Source: Sinotaia quadrata (lineage: Eukaryota; Mollusca; Gastropoda; Architaenioglossa; Viviparidae). Taken from it: 64,000 bases of DNA. A program made the translations under genes and the position numbers. Shown one piece after another: positions 51,701-63,700 of this stretch. Positions within the stretch are counted from its first letter, which is position 1, and each line of letters begins with the position of its first letter. The notes under the pieces were generated by a model. That model was not told where the DNA came from. It searched no databases and was given only the letters and a program-made list of their open reading frames with translations. The stretch spans positions 57,171,891 to 57,235,890 of the forward strand of contig CM054179.1 of the NCBI GenBank assembly GCA_028829895.1, written 5' to 3'.

Positions 51701-54700
51701 ACATGTACAGTGGCTCTTGGACATGTACTAAGGTGTCCCATAACACATCGAATGCGGACGCTACCTCTTAGATACTGTTCAGGGCGTACAAGTTTAGCAT
51801 TTATGCAGCTTATGGACGCGCCTGTATCGACCAGTATTTTGACTTTTTGTCCGTTTACTGTAGCCTGTTGGGTCTTTAGAGTTGCACCTGTTTCAGTGCA
51901 TACCTTTACATCACGTGGACTGGGACAGTTCTGAGAACTATGCCCCTTCCCTTTGCAAGTGTAACATGTCATAGGTGGGGAGTCACGGGTGTGACGTCGT
52001 ACGTCTTGTGACTTAGTATATGTCCGTTGTACCGGTTCGGGTTTTTCCGATTTCGTCATTGGTCGGTTCAGTTTCGGTGTATACTTCTGCCGATTTGTAG
52101 GAGGAGGGCGTGGTGCACTCCTCGTAATTACCGGATCAGGGTAATCATTATAAGTGTCTGCTAACTTCAACATATCACTGAAGTTAGTCGGAGGATTTCG
52201 CTGCAAATATGTCGTCATTGCAGGCGGAGCAATATGGAGAAATTGATCTCTTAATATCAAATCAAATAGGCCCTCATATGTCTTTCGGATGTCTGTCAAA
52301 TCAATCCATCTATCAAGATAATGGCGTAACCGGGTACCGAAGGCTTGCATGGTGTCATTTGCTTTGGGTATGGCTCTTCTAAACATTTTTCGAAAGCCTT
52401 CTGCTGTACATTGAAAAGTACGCATCAAACCCATTTTGAGATCTGCATAAGTAATAGCGGGATCGCGCGTTAGATCAGTAAATGCGCGCGAGCTTTCACC
52501 TTGGAGTATTTGACCCAGTTGTTGTTTCTTTTCAATGTCAGTGTAATTAAAGTTGGCAATGAAACTGTCAAAGCGTGTCAAAAACTCGTCAATCGTCTCG
52601 ACTTCAGGGTTAAAGAAAGCTAGCCGTGTACGGGGTTTATTTAATTCGGCCTGTTGCTTAGCAGTCCCATCTAACAACTTCTCTCTAGCTGTTACCTCTT
52701 GCTTAGCTAATTCAAGCTGTTCCTGATGTGCTCTAGCTTTTAACTTAAGCTTTTTCTCTTCTACTTCCTGCCTTTTATCTTCTAAATCCCTAGCTGACTG
52801 AATCTTTAATAACTCTATTTCTCTCATATCTTGGATTTCTTTCTCTTTAAAATCTCTCGCCTCTTTCGCTCTTTTTTCCTCTAGCTCTCTCAGGTTTTGC
52901 ATCTCTAGCTGTTTAGCTAACTGTCTCTTATCTTCTAGCTCTATAGCCTCTTTCGATCTTTTTTCCTCTAGCTCTCTCGCCTCTTTCGATCTTTTTTCCT
53001 CTAACTCTCTCAAAGTTTGCATCTCTAAATCCTTAGCTACCTGTCTCTTTTCTTCTAGCTCATTTTTCTTATCCTCTAACTCTCTCGCCTCTTTCGCCTC
53101 ATTTTCTTTCGCAACATACCATTTAGCTATCTCCTCATCCACGTATTTCTTTAGCTCGGCTTTCTCATACCCGAATTCTCTACCCATAGCCATGAGTTCT
53201 TTCTTTATGTTTACTAGCTCGGCCATTTTTAAAATTGCTAGTTATCACGAGTATGGATAAAGTGACTTAGAATATTCGCGGGATTTTGACCACTGTAGGT
53301 CACAAGTGGTGCAATGGTGTGCGTATGAACACCAGCCACCGCGTGATTAGGATTATTACAAACACGAGTAAAAGAAATCCTAATCGGAAATTTGCAAAGT
53401 TAGCAAAATTAGCAAAACAACAGTTGCTAATGTAGCGTACAAAATATCGATCTATGTACGTCTAAACACGAGTCGGTACGCGTTAACGATAATAGCGTAA
53501 AGATAATAAAACTTATTTCAACACAATAATAAGTCTTATCAAAATCCAGTTCACCTAAGTCTCAATAGCAAAGCCCTAACATGCAATAAACAATGCATAA
53601 TGGTGATGAGATAGAAAAGCAGGAAAGAGATGACACTTTCTTACAACAACACAATTTACCTTGTCAGATCACGGTCAGTGGTCACCAGAATGTTTACAAA
53701 ACGCGGGGAGGCTCGTTACAAGCCGACCTCGAGCTGAAGTTAGAGATGCAAGGGGTGAAGTCTATTTTTGGCCTGCTCCGGTGCACCTCCAAGAAAAGCC
53801 CATGTGACGTATGCCAGTACTACGTCGCGTCAAGTTGTTACATAGACACACATGACATACTCCATTGATGTTTGGGTGGGGCCCACTTTATTAATGTCAT
53901 GCCAAGGAACGTTTTATTGGCGGTGTGTGTTGTGAGTGTGTATCATAAATGTGAATAAATGGACGAACAGACGAACGGTGCAAAACAATAGTACAAATTC
54001 TTTCGTCCCTCTCAAAAACTATGAATAACAAGAGAGTTGAAAGATGTTTAAATCAGGTTATTTATTTCCCGATTTAAAAGGGGCACTACTCTTTCGCACA
54101 GTGATTAATCATTCATTCAACTTTCCAATGTCATACACTCTGTGGGAAATAAGGGGAGATGAAAAATGATGAAATTCAAAATATAAAATAAAAATTAATT
54201 ACACAATTCTTATGTGGCAAATGGGGCCGCTTTAACAATAGTTGACATGTAAAATAAGCATTACTTTTAACATTAAAGTTCTTATTTTACAAACGATATA
54301 ATAGTGTTCATTTTCTTGAGTCCTAGGGTTAAGTATGTGCGCGTTAGCCGTGCTAATTATTACTCACTATTTATGTCAGAGTTCCAAGGAGATGACGTAA
54401 GCTCACACGTCACTTATAAGCGGTACTTCAAAGTGAAGATCGGCGCAATGGAGGCGTCGCATTACAGGTGAAGATTCTGCAGAATCTAGGCACCTCTTTC
54501 AGATTATCACTGGGGAGAAATCTGAAATTTAGCTGACTGTTGTCAGCCTCGATAATTTTCGTTGTATCGGTTGTCGTGGAAACGGACAGCCCAACGACGT
54601 TTAGCATTATCGGGTGGAGTCGTCCAGTGGGATGTGTCGTCGCATTACATTGAGTGTAGAAATCCGGATATCTGTAAGAAAATCTCGGTGCTAGCCCCTC

Positions 54701-57700
54701 AATTTACGGGATAGACTGCCAAACGAACTCTCAGACAGGGGGGAGAACAAGTTGGTCCCTCGTGTCGTTAACTGCATACAACCAGCGTCGCATGCATCGG
54801 GTTTTTCTTGGACAGTGAACTTTCCACTTTGCCAACAATTATACTGAGTAATTTTGCCTCGTTACTCAATATATGGCATCAGACGGATGGAAAACGGATG
54901 GAAAGAGATTATTGCAGCTTTCCTTTATGAAATCTCTGTACATGAGATAATTCATACGTGAAGTTAGACTGGCTTCAGACGAATCGACGTTTTCAACATT
55001 GAGAGTAAAATCTTCATTTTGTCCCTTATATAGCTTTCACTGAAGGTTTCCAAAACTTCCAGAAGCTATGTCCTGTGACATGATTTTTGCCTTGGATATA
55101 TAGTGGTAATCGAGATGCACGCTTTTCTGTGGTCAATTCTAATGCGCACTGGCCATTTCACTCGTCAACAACATGTGACGGTATTGCGCAGTTGTCCCAA
55201 TTTATTTAATATACATATTCTTCATAAACTAATACATATATTCAATATGATATATTAACACACACTGCGTCACGAACGTCTGTCTACTAAAGAGATCTTA
55301 GGTGACCGTTACTGGAGTTTCATGCTACATACGTAAAATAACAAAACTCGGGTTACTTCAATTAGTTTTGTTAGCGGTTTTTTAAAATGAAATAAAATAT
55401 AATTTCGGTCCCTCATTTCCTGTGACAACAACAGTGGTATGTACATTTACCTGAATACATTCTAGAGTCTAGACAGTACTGCTACTCCACTTTACCTCCT
55501 TACACTCTCTACAATAGCTACACACTTTACCTCCTTACACTTTCTACCATAGCTACATACTTTACCTCCTTACACTCTCTACAATAGCTACACACTTAAC
55601 CTCCTTACACTCTTTACACGCATGATTTAAATCCTTACACTCTTTACAGCATTGCAACGCACACTTTCCTCCTTACACTCTTACACATATTGCCTCTCTC
55701 GTTCACAAAATAAAACATATATAGACATTTTTGTTATTCACAGAATAAAAATATTCTTCTTCACAAATATTCACATTTCTGCACATCTACCCTCGTTTTT
55801 CTCTCTCTTTCTCAACAGTTACAAAGATTTTGTAAAATAGAACATCAACCCAGATATAATAAAATAAGATCTTATTCGTCAACATTGATACTAGATATAA
55901 CGCAAAGATTTTGTAAAATAGATCATCAATCCATATATACTAGATATAACGCAAAGATTTTGTAAAATAGATCATCAACCCATATATACTAGATATACTT
56001 AACGCAAAGATTTTGTAAAATAGATCATCAACCCATACATACTAGACCTACTTAAAACAAATAGTCGAAGGGGACATTGAAAAGTTATTTTTTATTTTAA
56101 CTTTGTTTTATTTTCGAACAATTTGTTAGATTTTGAAGAAAAAATTCCTTATGAGAGAATTTCTTGATTAATCCAAAGGAGAATGCATTTCTGCACAGCT
56201 GAATGAAAAATGATGAGGACAAATATCCTGATAACATAGCAATGAAAATAATCATGAGTGAACACCTCGTTGAAGAACGATAAATAAATACGTGCAAAGG
56301 TATACAGTTAAATGTAATGCGAAATACACACCCGAAGCAGACGGCTGTGTGGTATCACTTCCATTGTAACCCTCACGGCCCTGACGTAAAGAAAAGAGAA
56401 CCTCGCTCTCCATATACACGTTGCCGTCACGGATGGATATTGTACCGGAAATGTTTTGCGCCACGAGAGTGCGTGGGAAGATGTCGTCGAGGTTCGTATC
56501 TTTGCTGCTTCCAATGCTTAAATCTGAATCAACCATCAAACTCTCTTAATACGATGAACGGATTTCACAACGTTTGTTTTTACCATTAAGTGTACTGAAA
56601 TCTTCAAGACAACAAAGATCAGATAATCAAACAAAATAACGTTCATAAAGTTTGTCGTTTTTAGCACTACTTTATTAAGTACTCTTAAATCTAAAAGAGC
56701 ATATAATCAATCAAAGCTAGGTTCACAAAGTTTGTCGTCTTTAGCAGTGCTTTACTCAAGTACTCTTAAGTCTGGAATACCACAAAAATAAACTTTTGTT
56801 AATACGAAGAATGAATATTTACTATGTTTCCTTTTGCTGCTATCTACACTGAAGTCTACAAGATCACAACAATCAGTTTTCTGTAAATCAAGAATAAACT
56901 GAATATTTCTAAATGTTGCGCCAATACGACTTTCAAGTCTCTAAAAAAATTCTCTCTATATATAATTCCCATGTTAACTAGTTATACAACTGTATATATT
57001 TCTCATGTAAAATAGTTCTACATCTGTATATAATTCACGTGTTAAATTGTTCTACAACTGTATATAATTCACGTGTTAAATTGTTCTATATATATATATA
57101 TATCCTTCCAAATCTTCATAAATGTAGAAATAATTTTAAATCTTACTAAAGAAAAACAAAACATAGCTACATCATAACTTACATAAAAGATACAAATGCT
57201 TGCACATTTTAAAGATTGTTAGGAGACAACAAATCATGGATACACCAACATGAGAGATCGTGGCTTGTAAAAGTTATACTAGCTATTGAAGGCTTACAGT
57301 AAAGTTATACTAGCTATTGAAGGCTTACAGTAAAGTTATACTAGCTATTGAAGGCTTACAGTAAAAGTTATACTAGCTATTGAAGGCTTACAGTAAAAGT
57401 TATACTAGCTATTGAAGGCTTACAGTAAAGTTATACTAGCTATTGAAGGCTTACAGTAAAGTTATACTAGCTATTGAAGGCTTACAGTAAAGTTATATAG
57501 CTATTGAAGGCTTACAGTAAAGTTATACTAGCTATTGAAGGCTTACAGTAAAGTTATACTAGCTATTGAAGGCTTACAGTAAAGTTATACTAGCTATTGA
57601 AGGCTTACAGTAAAAGTTATACTAGCTATTGAAGGCTTACAGTAAAAGTTATACTAGCTATTGAAGGCTTACAGTAAAAGTTATACTAGCTATTGAAGGC

Positions 57701-60700
57701 TTACAGTAAAAGTTATACTAGCTATTGAAGGCTTACAGTAAAAGTTATACTAGCTATTGAAGGCTTACAGTAAAAGTTATACTAGCTATTGAAAGCTTAC
57801 AGTAAAAGTTATACTAGCTATTGAAAGCTTACAGTAAAAGTTATACTAGCTATTGAAAGCTTACAGTAAAAGTTATACTAGCTATTGAAAGCTTACAGTA
57901 AAAGTTATACTAGCTATTGAAGGCTTACAGTAAAAGTTATACTAGCTATTGAAAGCTTACAGTAAAAGTTATACTAGCTATTGAAAGCTTACAGTAAAAG
58001 TTATACTAGCTATTGAAAGCTTACAGTAAAAGTTATACTAGCTATTGAAAGCTTACAGTAAAGTTATACTAGCTATTGAAAGCTTACAGTAAAAGTTATA
58101 CTAGCTATTGAAGGCTTACAGTAAAAGTTATACTAGCTATTGAAGGCTTACAGTAAAAGTTATACTAGCTATTGAAGGCTTACAGTAAAGTTATACTAGC
58201 TATTGAAGGCTTACAGTAAAAGTTATACTAGCTATTGAAAGCTTACAGTAAAAGTTATACTAGCTATTGAAAGCTTACAGTAAAAGTTATACTAGCTATT
58301 GAAGGCTTACAGTAAAAGTTATACTAGCTATTGAAGGCTTACAGTAAAAGTTATACTAGCTATTGAAAGCTTACAGTAAAAGTTATACTAGCTATTGAAG
58401 GCTTACAGTAAAAGTTATACTAGCTATTGAAGGCTTACAGTAAAGTTATACTAGCTATTGAAGGCTTACAGTAAAGTTATACTAGCTATTGAAGGCTTAC
58501 AGTAAAGTTATACTAGCTATTGAAGGCTTACAGTAAAGTTATACTAGCTATTGAAGGCTTACAGTAAAGTTATACTAGCTGTTGAAGGCTTACAGTAAAG
58601 TTATACTAGCTATTGAAGGCTTACAGTAAAGTTATACTAGCTATTGAAGGCTTACAGTAAAGTTATACTAGCTATTGAAGGCTTACAGTAAAGTTATACT
58701 AGCTATTGAAGGCTTACAGTAAAGTTATACTAGCTATTGAAGGCTTACAGTAAAGTTATACTAGCTATTGAAGGCTTACAGTAAAGTTATACTAGCTATT
58801 GAAGGCTTACAGTAAAGTTATACTAGCTATTGAAGGCTTACAGTAAAAGTTATACTAGCTATTGAAGGCTTACAGTAAAAGTTATACGAGGTATTGTAAG
58901 CTTACAGTAAAAGTTATACGAGGTATTGTAAGCTTACAGTAAAAATTATACGAGGTATTGTAATCTTACAGTAAAAGTTTTATGAGCTATTGAAGGCTTA
59001 CAGTAAAAATCAATTGTAGGATCCTTGCTGAGAGAGAGAGTTACAGCCATAGAATTTGGATCAGAAGACTTGCGGGCTGTGGACGGGACAGCATTCGGCG
59101 CTATTTCTTCTGTATTCGGAAGTTCTGCAGTGACGTCAGACACTACTAATGGCTCAATGTAAGCAGTGATTCCTGCAATTATAAACCACAGAGCTTTGAC
59201 ATCTAACAAATACGTCACATACAACAGTGACGTTAGACACTACTAATGGCTCAATGTAAGCAGTGATTCCTGCAATTATAAACCACAGGGCTTTGACATC
59301 TAACAAATACGTCACATACAACAGATTCTAACTACCCAGTTTGTTCCTCTATGTCATTATTTTGTTGTTGAGGTTTATAAAAAAATATTTTATTTGACAC
59401 TTTCGGACTGTTTAAACATTGATTAATTTAGTACATTACAAAGTATTTCTTTTTATTAGTTCAATTAATGAATTCTCCTTTTTTCTTTCTTCCTTTCATC
59501 TTTCCCTTATTTCCTGTTGTAAAGATTCTGACAAGCTTTAGAAACAAAGTCCTATCAAATAAAATATAATTGGGTCAAGATAATTGAATGGAATTTTAAT
59601 TTTCTGCTGAAAGGTTTCCATTCGGCTGAAACATGAAAATAATTTGAAACTATAATTTTGTTTGAAAACAAATTTTATAATTGATATTAGTACAATTCTT
59701 TCTCCCACCTGTCATGTCTTCATAGGAAGTTGTTAGCCCACCACCATTAGTACAACGAACGCTGGCGTAGTACTGTTGCTGGTGTTGAATAACGCCCAGG
59801 AGGTCACTGTTAGTGCCAGTAGGATTATGGCCCGTAGACGTATACTGCTGTATGTCTTGACTTCCAGGAGTGGTGCCTATTGCCCATTGGTAATCCTAAC
59901 AGAGGGATAATCAGACACAAATAATGTTTATGACGCTGTCGATTTCATCGGAAGTTCAATGAGAATTTGGTTCTAGGTTGGTCAGGACTTTGGCGTGGTC
60001 AGAGCTGTTTTTTGTTATGTCTTGGCGTGGTCACAGCTGTTTTTTGTTATGTCTTGGCGTGGTCAGAGCTGTTTTCTGTTATGTCTTGGCGTGGTCAGAG
60101 CTGTTTTCTGTTATGTCTTGGCGTGGTCAGAGCTGTTTTCTGTTATGTCTTGGCGTGGTCAGAGCTGTTTTCTGTTATGTCATTTTGATGTCAGTGCGTA
60201 AGAGGCCACCCTGACTTTAAAATGTACAAAATATTGTCGTTACCATTTTTTAAAAAACTTAACGGATGATACCAGTGAACTGCATAAAGTGTACTAATAT
60301 ACTAAACTACGAATCAGTACTCCAACACCTTGTTCACTTTTCAGATATGATCTCCATCTGATACTGCGTTCAATGAAGAAATGCGTGAACACAGTTCTTA
60401 CAACCAGTGGCTATATTGCACTGGATAGAGATGGATAACAGTTTTTACAACCGGTGTCTATATTGCTCTCATTAGTGATTCATAATGTAGAAATGCATGA
60501 ACACAGTTATACAACCAGTGGCTATGTTGCTGTTTATAGTGATTCATATACTGACTTGGACTGCTGTCCTCGTTTTCAACTAAATGTCACATTGAACAAA
60601 GATTAATATTATAAAAAAAAGATTCTTTACAAGATTATTACTTCAAAGCTAAATTAATGTCGACGAAATAAACTGATATTTCAGAAGAAATAATTATTGA

Positions 60701-63700
60701 TTATATTTTATTTCATTCATCCGAATTGTTAGGGAATACAGGAAAAAGGAGAGAAAGAACTAACAATGATATTTTGCTCATGAGAGTAATAAAACAATCT
60801 ATGAAAGGGCCAACTCACAACTACATCACTTTCATTGTCGTTACAGACAAAGATGACTTTAATAGTTGAGTTGGATGCCATCAGATTTTCTATGGGTTTT
60901 GCCTCCCCTTGTTCGACATCCATGTATGCAAAGACAGAATGATCAAACTTGGGCGGAGTTATGTCGATGGAGAACCCGTTCGATGACGTCACTGTGGCTC
61001 TACCCGATCCGAGCACTGATTTCACTGTCGTTACAAAATGAAAAATGCAATGAATGCAGCACATGTGTAAATTTACCAAACAATGGAGAAAATAATTTCT
61101 GGCATCAACTTTATACTAAAATTGACCAGAACCCCTTTAAACAAGCATATTCCCGCGCGCACACACAAACATACACACATGCACTCAGAAATACAAGTTG
61201 TATACGCAACTTTACCTTGAAAATTAATTACGGTGAATAACATTATACTTAAACGAATTAATAATCACTGTTCTGCATGTTTTATTACCTGTGAAGTAAT
61301 ACACTGCTGGGATATATTCTACACTATCAGTGTCATTTGTTGTGGTCAAATTTAGATTGTCCAGAGTCCAAGTGAGCGGTATGGTTACATCGGCCTTGCA
61401 GTTCGAGTCACAACTGTAGACATCACAGTCATGAATACAAGGCTGACAAGGAGCGTATACCTGTAACATTTACAATTGTTGTCATCAAAGAAGTCATTTA
61501 GGAATGATAAACATTTACAATTGTTGTCATCAGGAATGATAAAACATTCAAATATTAAACAAGCCACTTAGGACTGACAAAACATTTAGAGAATAAAACT
61601 AACTTAAACGTAAGCACTAAGGACCAAACTGACATCACCTCTCTGAAAGATACGACGTCTGCCAATCCTTTGGATGATCCAACTCCAGCTTCGTACCTGA
61701 CAATTGGGTTCTGACCACCCCGGAATGGGTCCCCATACCTGCATGGTGACTCTGAAGGAGCCGGTGTTACCAGATTGGAAAAAACGGCAGCCGTCTGCCA
61801 ATGAGTCAGGCCACTTGAAGTTTCATTGGGCTCTAACAAGAAATTCTTCCAGTTCCATACAGATAAAACAATGTTCGTGTTATTGCTTAAGTCTGGAATT
61901 CCGCACACAGTCGTTTTGAATTCTGGATCATCGTCAATGTAAACGCCTAAACAATTAGTTGGCTGAAACAGAAACAAATGATTTAATTAAATATTATTAA
62001 GTGATAATCCACTTATAATAACAACTATTATTAATAACATTAATGGGTTAACCCAGCATATCATCAACATAAGTAACTAAGGCGAAAAGGATGCATATCT
62101 GTGCGTGTGTATATTGTATTTGAGTCGATTATTCCTTTGAGTGCGTGTGTAAGAAAAGTTGAAATACATATACATATTAATTTTAACTGTTAGACATACG
62201 ATTGTTTTTATATTCTGACAGAAGGATGGCCCGAGGAAAAGCACACCTAAAGCTTCGAATAACTTACAAAACAATTCACGCAAGACGATAGGCACTGTTC
62301 AATGTAAATAAATCAGAGTAAATTTATTTGCACTGATCTTCGTTTTACTGACCGAGACATCTTCGTCAGTCATTTGATACAGGACGATTTTGTAGTGGTG
62401 GGCGTGGTCGCTTGGATTGAAATCCAACAACTTCATTACAACCAGCGGTTCGTAAGTGACGTCCTGTCCAAACGTGCACCACGTCACTAAACGGCCTCTT
62501 GCCCCGCTGACGTCATCTGTGTCGTTTGCTTTCACTGGGAGAGAAGAAATAATATATTTTATTTCACATGTTGCATAGCACAGGGTGTTTTAGAAGATTT
62601 AAACCATAAAAAATATTTGAATTGTGTTTAGTACTGTATCTGTTTCCTAGATAACGATGAATGTTAAAGATGAATTATTCTGTGTGTTCGTGAGTGTTGA
62701 TAATTTGACAGGTTAATTTAGGATTTGAGTAAACGAAAATGTAACAAGTTTCTTCAGGGTATGAGTGAATCATGAGGTAGACAAGTGTATTTAAGGTGTG
62801 AGTGAGTTATATGGTAGACAAGTGTATTTAAGGTGAGTGAGTTATAAGGTAGACAAGTGTATTTAAAGTGAGTGAGTTATAAGGTGGACAAGTGTATTTA
62901 AAGTGAGTGAGTTATAAGGTAGACAAGTGTATTTAAAGTGAGTGAGTTATAAGGAGGACAAGTGTATTTAAGGTGTGCGTGAGTTATAAGGTGGACAAGT
63001 GCATTCAGGGTGTGCGTGAGTTATAAGGTGGACAAGTGCATTCAGGGTGTGCGTGAGTTATAAGGTGGACAAGTGCATTCAGGGTGTGCGTGAGTTATAA
63101 GGTAGACAAGTGTATTTAAAGTGAGTGAGTTATAAGGTAGACAAGTGCATTTAGGGTGTGCGTGAATGCTGATATTGGCAGGTTTATTCAGGGTGTGCGT
63201 GAATGATGATGCTTACAATGATTTATTAATGTATGAGAAGAAGAAGATGATGATAAGTTTATTTATGTTGTCTATAATCGATGGTGCTGAAAGAACATCA
63301 GTATTCATGGCGAGTGGGTTATGGCACGTTGTTAATAAGTGGTAGGAATTTGAAAAGTATAACTAGAGTATAAAAAAATGTTTATTCCATGGTTTCAGAT
63401 TTTCTAGAAACGTACGGGCTAGTCACGTGCTGCAATACAATATGAGTGTTGTGAAACAGACATTCCGAAAATTAAACAAAGTGCATGCATTGGAAAAGAC
63501 ACCATTGAAGATGTGTATATGCAGACACCTAATAGAAAATCGCACATTATGTAAAAATACTTAAAAGAAATATTTGAGTGAAAACTCAAACTTCATTTTA
63601 AACAAAATATTATCTACACAAAGATAGTTTTCTGTCATTTTAATCAGCTATTCTCTCATACATGTGCATGCGCGCACCCTAATTCACGAAATATACTTTC

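Larger units (their letters stand above)
46858..55427 (-). mobile_element. Complete Gmr1-like Ty3/gypsy-class LTR retrotransposon
   Basis: An 8570-bp element on the minus strand: 5' LTR 53691-55427, primer-binding site, 464-nt leader, one 1500-codon gag-pol frame, polypurine tract, 3' LTR 46858-48593. The flanks carry the 5-bp duplication ACAAC (46853-46857 and 55428-55432). The LTRs are almost identical and the frame is intact, so the insertion is recent and the copy may be active. It sits in the intron between exons 8 and 9 in the gene's own direction, inside a 39-bp minisatellite. The pol order protease-integrase-RT-RNase H marks it as Gmr1-like; most Ty3/gypsy elements place integrase last. 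The clade call is from domain order, not a phylogeny. Confidence 0.95.
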
